Positions 1-7,216 are shown, numbered from the stretch's first letter. The stretch is DNA of 22,947 nucleotides from a virus (IMGVR_UViG_3300025141_000806:1-22947); one strand, 5' to 3'. Made by a program: numbers and translations. The notes: generated by a model from the letters alone, not told the origin.

Positions 1-383
1 CATTTCCAGGTCAAGGCGTTACGGTCTGGGGACAGAAAACTCTACAGAAGAAAGCATCAGCACTTGATAGAGTAAACGTTAGACGACTTCTCATTAAAGT
101 TAAGAAATTCATCGCAGCGTCTTCTAGATTTCTTGTCTTTGAACAGAATACAAATGCAACGAGAAAGAGATTTTTATCAATAGCGAATCCGTTCTTAGAA
201 CAAGTTCAGTCAAATTCAGGCTTGAATGCATTTAAAGTCATAATGGATGGTTCGAACAATACACCTGATGTAGTTGATAGAAATATTCTATATGGTCAGA
301 TATTCCTACAACCTACCAGAACAGCTGAATTCGTTGTATTAGATTTTACAGTTCAACCAACAGGGGCGACATTTCCTGAGTAA
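1..383 (+). CDS. 18: Tail sheath protein, C-terminal part (gp18-like)
   Basis: This is the 3' end of a gene that begins before the window; the first whole codon is at position 3 and 126 residues plus a TAA stop are visible. The residues match the C-terminal domain of T4-type tail sheath proteins: a Gly-Val-Thr-Val-Trp-Gly start (FPGQGVTVWGQKTL), the arginine-rich segment DRVNVRRLL, a helix with FEQNT and TRKRF, and an ending of GQIFLQPTRTAEFVVLDF, typical of sheath proteins that clasp neighbouring subunits. The sheath forms the contractile outer cylinder of the tail and drives the tube into the cell. The tail tube gene follows directly, the usual gp18-gp19 order of T4-like phages. A hairpin terminator lies just after the stop. 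The family call is firm although only the C-terminus is seen. Confidence 0.9.
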   Translation, partial: FPGQGVTVWGQKTLQKKASALDRVNVRRLLIKVKKFIAASSRFLVFEQNTNATRKRFLSIANPFLEQVQSNSGLNAFKVIMDGSNNTPDVVDRNILYGQIFLQPTRTAEFVVLDFTVQPTGATFPE

Positions 384-406
384 TTAATACAGAATTTTAA
401 TAAATA

Positions 407-440
407 AAAAGAGTTCACTTATAAGTTGGGCTCTTTTTTT
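407..440 (+). terminator. Rho-independent terminator after the sheath gene
   Basis: AAAAGAG (407-413) pairs perfectly with CTCTTTT (431-437). The loop is partly self-complementary (ACTTATAAGT) and seven T residues follow the C of the right arm. It lies 24 bases after the sheath stop and 11 bases before a promoter-like motif, so it probably separates the sheath and tube transcripts. Confidence 0.75.
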
Positions 441-450
441 ATTTTCTTTA

Positions 451-466
451 TATTTATATATGAAAA
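451..466 (+). promoter_or_regulatory. Putative phage promoter (TATTTATATATGAAAA)
   Basis: This is one of at least four near-identical copies of TATTTATATATGA in the window (others at 1059, 3503 and 19554, with a one-mismatch form at 20734). All are in gaps upstream of a gene. This copy lies 53 bases before the tail tube start and 11 bases after a terminator. Its position suggests a late promoter. The first eight bases, read on the other strand, are the T4 late box TATAAATA, so polarity is not certain from sequence alone. Confidence 0.55.
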
Positions 467-503
467 CGAATAGATATTTTTATTAAAATTTAGGAGAAAT
501 ATA

Positions 504-992
504 ATGGCCGAATTAGTTGATGCCAATGATATCATGTTTACGCCGTTTGAGCCAAAACTCAAAAATAGATATATCATGCAGATCGATGGAATCCCTGCTT
601 ATATGATAAAGGCTGCGAATAGACCAACTATTACATTCGAAGAAGTTGAACTTCATCATATGAATATTAGACGATATGTAAAAGGTAAAGCCACATGGGA
701 AACATTAGAAATAACACTTTATGATCCTGTTGTGCCATCAGCGGCTCAGGCCGTTATGGAATGGGTTAGATTATCTCATGAGTCTGTAACAGGAAGAGAT
801 GGGTATTCTGATTTTTATAAAAAGGATGTAACGATTAATATCTTGGGACCAGTTGGTGATATCGTTGAAGAATGGACGTTAAAGGGCGCATGGGTTCAGT
901 CAGCTACTTTTGGTGATATGACATTTGAAGATAATGCACCTATGGAAATTGCTGTAACTTTAAGATATGATTACGCTATACTTCAATTCTAA
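504..992 (+). CDS. 19: Tail tube protein (gp19-like)
   Basis: The product is 162 residues, nearly the same length as T4 gp19 (163). It belongs to the T4 gp19 tail tube family: an N-terminal extended segment, a KNRYIMQIDGIPAYMIKA core, the TITFEEVELHH strand, RYVKGKATWETLEITLYDP, and a C-terminal beta segment ending in AVTLRYDYAILQF. Hexameric rings of this protein stack to form the inner tube through which DNA passes. Its partners are the sheath (previous gene) and the tape measure (3815-7216). A good ribosome site (AGGAGA) precedes the ATG. It is flanked by terminators on both sides and has its own promoter-like motif, so it is probably transcribed alone at a high level, as fits a protein needed in many copies. 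Confidence 0.92.
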   Translation: MAELVDANDIMFTPFEPKLKNRYIMQIDGIPAYMIKAANRPTITFEEVELHHMNIRRYVKGKATWETLEITLYDPVVPSAAQAVMEWVRLSHESVTGRDGYSDFYKKDVTINILGPVGDIVEEWTLKGAWVQSATFGDMTFEDNAPMEIAVTLRYDYAILQF

Positions 993-1020
993 TATTTAAA
1001 TAGCGGCATTTCACTATAAA

Positions 1021-1047
1021 AGGGCCTATATTTTAGGCTCTTTTTTT
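1021..1047 (+). terminator. Rho-independent terminator after the tail tube gene
   Basis: AGGGCCTA (1021-1028) pairs with TAGGCTCT (1034-1041) with one G-T wobble around a 5-base loop, followed by a run of T to 1047. It is the strongest terminator shape in the window and lies 29 bases after the tail tube stop. Confidence 0.88.
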
Positions 1048-1058
1048 ATATTTACATA

Positions 1059-1074
1059 TATTTATATATGAAAA
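1059..1074 (+). promoter_or_regulatory. Putative phage promoter for the lysis/gp26 unit
   Basis: TATTTATATATGAAAA is identical over 16 bases to the copy at 451-466. It starts 11 bases after the T run of the terminator and lies 81 bases before the holin start. It is the only promoter candidate seen for the unit holin to gp26. Confidence 0.55.
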
Positions 1075-1099
1075 TGTATTGGTTATTAATAAAATTTAA

Positions 1100-1116
1100 A
1101 AAGGTTTTAAACCTTT
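1100..1116 (+). other. Leader hairpin upstream of holin
   Basis: AAAGGTT and AACCTTT form a perfect 7-bp stem with a 3-base loop in the presumed 5' leader of the holin mRNA, 6 bases before the GAGG ribosome site at about 1123. It could tune translation or mRNA stability. There is no T run, so termination is unlikely. Function is inference. Confidence 0.4.
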
Positions 1117-1139
1117 CAAATAGAGGATAAAAAAATCAA

Positions 1140-1544
1140 ATGGGAGTATTAAGTACACTTACGGGGTTTTTAAGTGGGGGAGATATAGTCAAAGATATAG
1201 GAAATGTTTTAGATAATCTCCACACATCAGGTGAAGAAAAAGCCGAAGCAGAAAGAAAGATAAAATCAATTTTAGTACAGGCTGAGCAAGCGGCTCAGCA
1301 ACAAGTTTCAGCTCGTTGGGAAGCTGATATGAAACACGGTAGCTGGCTATCAAAGAACATCAGACCAATAACATTAATATTTTTAACGATATGTTTCGTC
1401 ATACTAAGTGTATTTGACGGAAATATGGGAGAGTTCACAATCGGAGCAGCATATGTTCCTGTTTATCAAACACTATTGATGACTGTATATGCAGCATACT
1501 TCGCTGGTCGTTCAATTGAAAAAGTTAAGAAAGTAACGAAATAA
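1140..1544 (+). CDS. Holin, GTA_holin_3TM type
   Basis: The product has 134 residues. The first part is an amphipathic, Glu/Ala/Gln-rich helix (about 30-58). The segment SARWEADMKHGSWLSKNIRP (57-76) is the typical signature of the three-TM holin family found in gene transfer agents and in phages of alphaproteobacteria and marine hosts. Two clear hydrophobic segments follow at about 77-93 and 106-123, and the tail is basic (SIEKVKKVTK). Holins collect in the inner membrane and open it at the end of infection so the endolysin can reach the cell wall. The next genes fit this role: a small membrane protein overlapping the stop codon, then a muramidase. The ribosome site is GAGGATA, 15 bases upstream of the ATG, rather far. 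Confidence 0.8.
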   Translation: MGVLSTLTGFLSGGDIVKDIGNVLDNLHTSGEEKAEAERKIKSILVQAEQAAQQQVSARWEADMKHGSWLSKNIRPITLIFLTICFVILSVFDGNMGEFTIGAAYVPVYQTLLMTVYAAYFAGRSIEKVKKVTK

Positions 1545-1816
1545 TGGAAAAAATAAAGAAAGCATTAAGCGGCAATATCCCGACTGGCCCAGATAATGTA
1601 AATGGTGGTGATGGACTTCCTGATTGGATGCAGTTCACAATAACAGCAGGAATGTTCTTCGGTTTATTCTGGGTATTATATTTATTATTTCATCCAGTAT
1701 TAGAATTAGACAGCACACATAGAGATTTATTAAACATCATATTGGGGAGTTTCATTGCTAGCTTTGGTAAAGTTATTGATTTCTGGTTTAGAGGCACTAA
1801 GAAAAAGGATAAGTAA
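1544..1816 (+). CDS. Small two-TM protein of the lysis cassette (possible antiholin or second holin)
   Basis: The product has 90 residues and I do not recognise its family. It has a soluble N-terminus of about 28 residues rich in Gly, Pro and Asn, a strong membrane segment (about 31-53, FTITAGMFFGLFWVLYLLF), a second weaker one (about 62-82) and a short lysine-rich tail (RGTKKKDK). The ATG overlaps the holin stop (TAATG), which suggests translational coupling. The endolysin gene follows after 4 bases. Its place between holin and endolysin and its size suggest a holin partner or antiholin. No lipobox is seen, so it is not a clear o-spanin. Confidence 0.6.
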   Translation: MEKIKKALSGNIPTGPDNVNGGDGLPDWMQFTITAGMFFGLFWVLYLLFHPVLELDSTHRDLLNIILGSFIASFGKVIDFWFRGTKKKDK

Positions 1817-1820
1817 AAAA

Positions 1821-2303
1821 ATGACATTGACAACATTTAATGAAATTATCGAAAAGATATTAGAGCATGAAGGTGGTTATGTTAACGATCCTTTAGATGC
1901 AGGTGGAGAAACTAATTTTGGAATTGCGAAAAGATTTTATCCTAATGTTGATATTAAGAATTTAACAAAAGAGCAGGCAAAAAAGATTTATCATCAAGAT
2001 TATTGGCGACCTGCTAAATGTGATGAAGTTCCACCTCATTTAAGATATATCTATTTTGATATGTGTGTAAATTTTGGTAGAAATGGAGCAGTTAAGGTAT
2101 TGCAAAGAGCATCGAATGCTAAAAATAAAGAAAAAATTAAAGTTGATGGTGGAATAGGACCAGCGACATTAAATGCAATACAGAATTTAGAAACTGAACG
2201 AGTTAAAGCATATAGAGTTTTAAGATTTGCAGATATTGTAATCAAGAAACCAGAACAAGAACGATTTTGGTTTGGCTGGTTCAGGCGTGCAGTGAAAGTA
2301 TAG
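1821..2303 (+). CDS. Endolysin, GH108 N-acetylmuramidase
   Basis: The product has 160 residues from the ATG at 1821. The N-terminus carries the glycosyl hydrolase 108 signature EHEGGYVNDPLDAGGETNFGI (E15 to I35). The Glu before GGY (E17) is the expected catalytic acid. A peptidoglycan-binding type C-terminal part (PG_binding_3-like) follows, with KVDGGIGPATLNAI near 110-125 and an ending of RFWFGWFRRA. The enzyme cleaves the glycan backbone of peptidoglycan. No signal peptide is seen, so it needs the holin for export. The frame stays open upstream to a TTG at 1755, which would add a short hydrophobic lead, but that lies wholly inside the previous gene, so the ATG 4 bases after the previous stop is preferred. 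Confidence 0.88.
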   Translation: MTLTTFNEIIEKILEHEGGYVNDPLDAGGETNFGIAKRFYPNVDIKNLTKEQAKKIYHQDYWRPAKCDEVPPHLRYIYFDMCVNFGRNGAVKVLQRASNAKNKEKIKVDGGIGPATLNAIQNLETERVKAYRVLRFADIVIKKPEQERFWFGWFRRAVKV

Positions 2304-2313
2304 GAGAGTTAAA

Positions 2314-2499
2314 ATGGCAAATACAAATGAATTATATAATACATTAAATGATTTATGGGAAGATTTTCAGGAAAATCATAGAAAATTTTCAGAAAAACAT
2401 AATAAAGCAGCCGGCATGAGAGCTCGTAAAGCTATCGGTGAAGTAAAAAAAATAGTTACTGAATATAGAAAGAGTTCAGTATCTGAGTCTAAATCATAG
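2314..2499 (+). CDS. Small basic Hc1-like protein
   Basis: The product has 61 residues. The central stretch HNKAAGMRARKAIGEVKKI (29-47) followed by EYRK (50-53) resembles the N-terminal domain of the chlamydial and bacterial histone H1-like protein Hc1 (pattern GNKAA-x-R-x-R ... LEK-x-A-x-x-YRK). The lysine-rich C-terminal tail of Hc1 is missing. The whole protein is probably helical. It may bind DNA or protein; a role in packing DNA, in virions or in modifying the host nucleoid is inference. It has a good ribosome site (AGGAGAG) and lies between endolysin and gp26 in the same transcript, so it is probably made late. Confidence 0.6.
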   Translation: MANTNELYNTLNDLWEDFQENHRKFSEKHNKAAGMRARKAIGEVKKIVTEYRKSSVSESKS

Positions 2500-2510
2500 G
2501 AGGTTATAAT

Positions 2511-3269
2511 ATGGCCGGTGAGAAACAACCAAAATTTCCAAGTGAAATTATTGATCTTCCATCTAGAGGAATAGTATATCCAAAAGATAGTCCTTTAAGC
2601 GATGGAAAAGTTGAAATAAAGTATATGACAGCTAAAGAAGAAGATATATTAACATCTCAAAATCTTATTAAAAAAGGTATTGTGATTGATGTTTTATTAA
2701 ATTCTTTAATTTTAAATGAAGGGGTTACGGCAGAAGATTTAATTGTTGGTGATAAAAATGCAGTGATGGTTGCAGCGAGAATACTTGCATATGGACCCGA
2801 TTATGAAGTTGAAATAACTAATCCGGGCACTGGTGAAAAGTTAAAACATACATTTAATTTAACTGATTGTCCGTTTAAAGAATTACCTAAAGGAGTTGAT
2901 TATTCACAAAATCTTTTTGAAATGGAATTACCTATTTCGAAAAAGAAAGTTCAATTTAAGTTACTAGACGGAAAAGACGAAAAGGTGATCGATATGGAAC
3001 TTAAAAAGACAGAAAAGTTAGGCACAACATCAGAAGTGACAACTCGATTAAGGAATTCAATTGTTTCTGTTGATGGAGATGAAGACAAGGCTGTAATTAA
3101 TATGTTTGTCAATAATATGCTTTCTCGAGATTCTTTAGCATTCCGTCAATATATTGCTAAAATTGCCCCTGATATAGTATTAGAGCAAGATGTAGACATG
3201 GAGGGTGAGTTGGTCACGGTAGATATACCGTTGACCACTGAGTTTCTTTGGCCTACAACCGAAGCATAA
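2511..3269 (+). CDS. 26: Baseplate hub / tail assembly protein (gp26-like, T4_baseplate family)
   Basis: The product has 252 residues and matches the T4_baseplate family that includes T4 gp26. The N-terminus is diagnostic: IDLPSRGIVYPKDSPLSDGK (about 15-34), then IKYMTAKEEDILTSQNLIKK and a helix with VLLNSLILNEGV. The C-terminus ends in EFLWPTTEA, typical of the family. T4 gp26 helps to build the baseplate hub. In this genome the gene stands just before the tape measure, the place where many tailed phages encode tail-assembly chaperones. It has a very strong ribosome site (AGGAGGT) overlapping the previous stop. The last 35 bases overlap an ORF in the +1 frame that has no start codon of its own, so a longer frameshifted product is possible. 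Confidence 0.85.
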   Translation: MAGEKQPKFPSEIIDLPSRGIVYPKDSPLSDGKVEIKYMTAKEEDILTSQNLIKKGIVIDVLLNSLILNEGVTAEDLIVGDKNAVMVAARILAYGPDYEVEITNPGTGEKLKHTFNLTDCPFKELPKGVDYSQNLFEMELPISKKKVQFKLLDGKDEKVIDMELKKTEKLGTTSEVTTRLRNSIVSVDGDEDKAVINMFVNNMLSRDSLAFRQYIAKIAPDIVLEQDVDMEGELVTVDIPLTTEFLWPTTEA

Positions 3270-3471
3270 ACCCCAAATACACGAAAATATTTTTTTATTA
3301 GTATATCACGGAAACGGATTTAGTTTCGATGACGTATATACTATGCCTATCTATCTGAGGAATTTCTATCTTCAGAAGTTAATCGACACTAAAAAAACAG
3401 AAGCTGATGAAATGAAAAAATCTTCTGGAAAATCTAAATCAGTATCAAGATCAAATATTCCTAGGAAGTAG
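3235..3471 (+). CDS. gp26-downstream ORF in the +1 frame, no normal start (possible frameshift product)
   Basis: This frame is open from just after a TGA at 3232 to a TAG at 3469-3471 and would encode up to 78 residues. The coding-like part begins near 3271: KPQIHENIFLLVYHGNGF (18 residues), then DDVYTMPIYLRNFYLQKL and a Lys/Ser-rich tail. It looks like a real protein domain: aromatic-rich and helical with the MPIYLR motif. There is no ATG, GTG or TTG in frame before the ATG at 3352, which would cut off the first half of the domain and has no clear ribosome site. The frame is +1 relative to gp26 and overlaps its last 12 codons. A likely explanation is programmed +1 frameshifting on TTT CTT TGG (3243-3251), giving a product of about 319 residues. 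Alternatives are a rare start codon (ATA at 3277 or ATT at 3289) or a sequence error. Confidence 0.65.
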   Translation, partial: PLSFFGLQPKHKPQIHENIFLLVYHGNGFSFDDVYTMPIYLRNFYLQKLIDTKKTEADEMKKSSGKSKSVSRSNIPRK

Positions 3472-3491
3472 ATAACATACTTCATTTTTTT
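3465..3491 (+). terminator. Rho-independent terminator after the gp26 unit
   Basis: GAAGTA (3465-3470) pairs with TACTTC (3478-3483) around a 7-base loop, followed by A and seven T. The stop codon of the +1 ORF lies inside the stem. A promoter-like motif starts 12 bases later. Confidence 0.7.
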
Positions 3492-3502
3492 GTTAGTCTT
3501 GA

Positions 3503-3518
3503 TATTTATATATGAAGT
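3503..3518 (+). promoter_or_regulatory. Putative phage promoter for the tape measure/baseplate unit
   Basis: TATTTATATATGAAGT matches the recurrent motif over its first 14 bases. It lies 43 bases before the next gene and just after a terminator. No other promoter candidate is seen for the long unit up to 16049. Confidence 0.55.
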
Positions 3519-3545
3519 AGTTTACTATGTTTTTGGAGATTTCAA

Positions 3546-3812
3546 ATGAAAAAGAAACAATCATATATGGATACAAATAATGTTTTATCAGAAGGATTAT
3601 TAACTAAACTTCTTAATTTGTTATCTGGTGGTTCTGTTAGTGGAATGACTAGCAAGGATTGGGCTCTACTAAGAAGTGGCCCGTTTAGAAAAGCTACGAG
3701 AGCATTTAATAAATCATTACAAAGTCATGATAGAGAATTGCAAAGGATTATAAAGAAGTATGATCTTCAAGGCCTGGATCATATACTAAACCGTGACAGT
3801 GGTGGGGGTTGA
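3546..3812 (+). CDS. Small protein of unknown function upstream of tape measure
   Basis: The product has 88 residues; I do not recognise the family. It is basic and mostly helical by composition: an N-terminal part with NNVLSEGLLTKLLNLLSGGS, a middle part SKDWALLRSGPFRKATRAF and a charged C-terminal helix (DRELQRIIKKY). No membrane segment, cysteine pair or signal peptide is seen. It is the first gene after the promoter motif at 3503, with a GGAGAT ribosome site, and is nearly contiguous with the tape measure gene. A small structural or tail-assembly role is inferred from position only. Confidence 0.65.
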   Translation: MKKKQSYMDTNNVLSEGLLTKLLNLLSGGSVSGMTSKDWALLRSGPFRKATRAFNKSLQSHDRELQRIIKKYDLQGLDHILNRDSGGG

Positions 3813-3814
3813 AT

Positions 3815-6800
3815 ATGGCAGAAGAAAAAATAAAACAGAAAGAAAAAGAATTTACAGAAGAACAAATTAAAACTGCCGCAAGGAAGAAACGTTTGGCTGA
3901 AGCTGAGCTGCGGATCCTTGAAGAGCAACTCGGCAACAAGGCAGAAATAACTGCTGAAGATAAAGAGGATTTACAGTACTTACAAGACAAAGTAGAGACT
4001 CAAAAGGAAATTCTTGCGTTAGATGAAGCACAGCAAGCGGGCAAGAATAAAGCTTTTAGTCTGCAGAAACAATCAGAATCAATCGAAAAGAAGCTTACAA
4101 AACAAATGTTAAAGCAAAGATATAGCGCAAAGGATACTGTAGGTTTCGGAAAACTTCGAAATAATTATGGCTTGAAATGGTTACAGCAACAAAGAGACGG
4201 CCAACAAGTAATGACAGTATTCTTGAAAGACCAAAAAAATCTCATCGAAAATTTGCAGGAAGGAACAGCAGAGGAAGCGCTATACGGCAGCAAAGAGGCG
4301 CAACAAGAGGCCGCTGCGGGCATACAAGATATTCAGAATGATATGGAATCGATTTCTGCGGGGTATGTTGATCAAGCGGGTTATGCGCAGCTGATATCTA
4401 AATATAAATCAATGGAAAAAGATAATAAGCTACCTGAGGTAGAAAGAGAAATGGCTACGTTAGCAAAAAAAAGAGCACAAGATGGCGAGAAATTTCTGAA
4501 AAAACAAAAAATAGCAACAGGACTTGCAGAAAAAATGAAAAGCAGTTGGAAGAAAATAGCGGGTTTTGTTGGTGTTGCTGCTATAGGTCTTGGTGCATGG
4601 AAAGGTTTAAAATCAATTTTTACAGCATTTAGTGGCATTGTTGATAAAGTAGGCGCTACTTTTGGAGCTATTGGTGGTGACGTGGAGGGTGAATTACAAA
4701 CAGAGTTACGCGCTGCTAATATTGAAGCGATAGGATTTGGTAAAGGTTTAGAAGATGTCATCGGTATCACCACGGGCTTATCAGACGAATTTGGTGTTGG
4801 TCTTACCGAAGCTGCAAATATGTCTAATGAAATTTTAAATTCATCTGTTGCTATGGGGTTGAGTGTTGATGAAGGTGCTAAATTATTCGGTATGTTGATG
4901 AAAATAGGTGGAGAAAGTCATGTAACAGCAGAAGAGTTAGCCGAAGGAGCGTATAATTTAGCAGAAGCAAGTCATGTAAATCCCGCGGCTGTGATGAGAG
5001 ATATTGCCAACAATGCAGAGGTATATGCTAAATTTGCTAGAGCGGGAAGTGATAATATCACGGAAGCTGCAGTACATGCTAAACAATTAGGATTAAGTTT
5101 ATCAGATGTCGGAGGGATAGCTGAAAATTTATTAGATTTTGAAAGTTCTCTTAATGCGGAACTAGAAGCTAGCCAGATATTGGGTAGAAGAATATATATG
5201 GGGGAAGCTCGTCGATTGGCACTGATGGGTGATTTACCAGGCATGATGGATGAGGTGGTAAAACAAACCAAGGCAGTGCAGCACTGGACTCAATTAGATT
5301 TCTATGACAGAAGAGCGATTGCAAAGCTTGCAGGTACGGATTTACAAACTCTGGCTAAAATGGTTGCTGAAAAAACGAGAATAGCAAATCTAACAAAAGA
5401 ACAGCTTGCAGAAGAAAGAAAAGCAGAAGATACAATATCAGGATTCACAGACATAATGGGTAAGTTGAAAATGTTGGGCATGACCCTGGTAGAAGGAATC
5501 GGCCCGGAGCTTGAGGGAGTTCTCGGCCTGTTTTCAGATTGGTTGACAGCAAAAAAGGGTGCGGCGGACTCTCCGTTTGGAACGCTTCGAAAAGACGTCA
5601 AGGCCTATGCAGACAGGATTGGGGACGTGATAGGAGCCCTTAAATCTTTTTTTACTGTAAATGAGGAGACCAAAAAATCAGGTATAGATGAAGTATTTGA
5701 AAGAGCTAAAATCGTGGTCGATAGTGTTACTGAAAGGATAGATAAACTTATAAATATTTTGGGAGGAATACCAATCATTTTAGCACTTATTACAACTGCG
5801 TGGATTGGTCTAAAGATTGCTATGATTGGTTTTGCTGCAACGAATCCTTTTGGTTGGATCACTCTTGCTATAACAGGTATCATAATGGGGATAATGTTGC
5901 TATGGAAGAATTGGGATAAGGTTTCGGCTTTCTTTGATAAAACTGCTAAATCTATCGGGACTTGGGCGAAAAAGATTTGGGCTGATCACATTGCACCTTT
6001 CTTTGCAAAGTTTGTAGGGATTGGAGAATTCTTCAAAGGTATTCCGGCAATAATTCTACATGGTCTTTGGGACCCATTCGCAGATGCTTTTAGTTTAATT
6101 AAAGGTTTATTCACCGGAGATATTGGATTTGTAGATTTTCTTAAAGGAATGGCCGGCGCTTGGTTTGATTGGGTGATGAAATTGCCAATAGTACTTCTCA
6201 ATATCATTGGATCGCTGTTTGGCGCTGGAGATTTAGGGAATAAAATATTCGATGGAATAAAATCAATTGGAGGTAAGATTTTTGATTTGATTCTGTATCC
6301 CTTTAAGCTAGCTTATGATGGGATCGTTGGATTCTTTGGCGGAGAATCGGCTTCTAAATTAGGATTATCTATCGTTGATGGTATTAAATCTATTGGAACT
6401 ATGCTTCTTAATTTTTTAACTACACCATTCAAAAGTGCTTGGAAACTGATTAAAGGTGTATTTTCAGGTGATATCGGTATAGTAGATGCTATTAAGAGCA
6501 TTGGCAGTACTGTTTTAGATTGGATTACATGGCCATTCAGGACAGCAATGAATTTTATTGGAAGTCTTTTTGGAATTGAGAGCTTAGGAGATAGTATAAT
6601 ACAACCTATTAAAGATGGATTTGGCGCTAGTGTAGATTGGGTTATGGAAAAATTTACAGCATTGAAAGAATGGTTTGGTGGATTTGGCGAAAAGATTAAA
6701 AATGTATTTAGTGGCGTTGGAGATTTTATTGAAGATATTTGGGGTTCGGTACTCGATATACTTAAAGCTCCCTTTAATTTTATTATTAAAGGCATTAATT

Positions 6801-7216
6801 GGATGATTAGAGGAATAAATTCAATATCGATAGATATTCCGGATGTATTAGGGGGCGGAACAATCGGATTTAACCTCCCTGAAATTCCAGAACTTCAGAC
6901 TAGAAAAGGAGAAGGATGGGAAATAACAGGAGGCGGTTTAGGAGTATTGCATAAAGAAGAAGCTGTAGGTACTTTTAATTTTGATCCGATCATTGCAGAA
7001 ATTCGGGCTCAAAAAGCACAACTAGCAAAACCTCCCGAATTCGATACATCAGAGATGGTTACAGCACTTAATACATTAAACGAGAAGATAGATGCTGGAA
7101 ACGAGATAGCGAAAAAACAAATCACTAAACAAGATGAACTTTTTGGATTTGGTGGAACGGCTACCAAAGCAATCGGAAGAGAACAAACGAATAGATTAAC
7201 GCAGTACGGAAGTTAA
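3815..7216 (+). CDS. Tail tape measure protein (gp29 position)
   Basis: The product has 1133 residues from the ATG at 3815; a TTG at 3809 would add two residues but overlaps the previous stop. The first 230 residues are charged, Glu/Lys/Gln-rich and coiled-coil-like. A hydrophobic segment lies near 250-275 (KIAGFVGVAAIGLGAW) and others near 650-700 (IPIILALITTAWIGLKIAMI, then FGWITLAITGIIMGIMLLW). The part from about 790 to 960 has three or more degenerate repeats with the core DGIKSIG...I/L...PFK.A...I.G.F. This build of coiled coil, membrane-active segments and helical repeats is typical of tape measures, which set tail length and leave with the DNA. At about 1.5 angstrom per residue the tail would be near 170 nm. 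The order gp26, tape measure, baseplate tube genes fits T4-like phages. Two short stretches are clearly richer in GC than the rest. Confidence 0.88.
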   Translation: MAEEKIKQKEKEFTEEQIKTAARKKRLAEAELRILEEQLGNKAEITAEDKEDLQYLQDKVETQKEILALDEAQQAGKNKAFSLQKQSESIEKKLTKQMLKQRYSAKDTVGFGKLRNNYGLKWLQQQRDGQQVMTVFLKDQKNLIENLQEGTAEEALYGSKEAQQEAAAGIQDIQNDMESISAGYVDQAGYAQLISKYKSMEKDNKLPEVEREMATLAKKRAQDGEKFLKKQKIATGLAEKMKSSWKKIAGFVGVAAIGLGAWKGLKSIFTAFSGIVDKVGATFGAIGGDVEGELQTELRAANIEAIGFGKGLEDVIGITTGLSDEFGVGLTEAANMSNEILNSSVAMGLSVDEGAKLFGMLMKIGGESHVTAEELAEGAYNLAEASHVNPAAVMRDIANNAEVYAKFARAGSDNITEAAVHAKQLGLSLSDVGGIAENLLDFESSLNAELEASQILGRRIYMGEARRLALMGDLPGMMDEVVKQTKAVQHWTQLDFYDRRAIAKLAGTDLQTLAKMVAEKTRIANLTKEQLAEERKAEDTISGFTDIMGKLKMLGMTLVEGIGPELEGVLGLFSDWLTAKKGAADSPFGTLRKDVKAYADRIGDVIGALKSFFTVNEETKKSGIDEVFERAKIVVDSVTERIDKLINILGGIPIILALITTAWIGLKIAMIGFAATNPFGWITLAITGIIMGIMLLWKNWDKVSAFFDKTAKSIGTWAKKIWADHIAPFFAKFVGIGEFFKGIPAIILHGLWDPFADAFSLIKGLFTGDIGFVDFLKGMAGAWFDWVMKLPIVLLNIIGSLFGAGDLGNKIFDGIKSIGGKIFDLILYPFKLAYDGIVGFFGGESASKLGLSIVDGIKSIGTMLLNFLTTPFKSAWKLIKGVFSGDIGIVDAIKSIGSTVLDWITWPFRTAMNFIGSLFGIESLGDSIIQPIKDGFGASVDWVMEKFTALKEWFGGFGEKIKNVFSGVGDFIEDIWGSVLDILKAPFNFIIKGINWMIRGINSISIDIPDVLGGGTIGFNLPEIPELQTRKGEGWEITGGGLGVLHKEEAVGTFNFDPIIAEIRAQKAQLAKPPEFDTSEMVTALNTLNEKIDAGNEIAKKQITKQDELFGFGGTATKAIGREQTNRLTQYGS

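Noticed and set aside
1755-1820. TTG start adding 22 residues with a hydrophobic lead to the endolysin
   Set aside because: It lies inside the previous gene, has no ribosome site, and the ATG at 1821 directly precedes the GH108 domain at the usual spacing.
5749-5756. TATAAATA box like a T4 late promoter
   Set aside because: It lies within the tape measure gene with no gene start behind it; expected by chance in AT-rich DNA.
4381-6795. Series of minus-strand ORFs across the tape measure gene
   Set aside because: They are Ser/Pro/Ile-rich shadows opposite a well-supported gene, with no family likeness and no ribosome sites.
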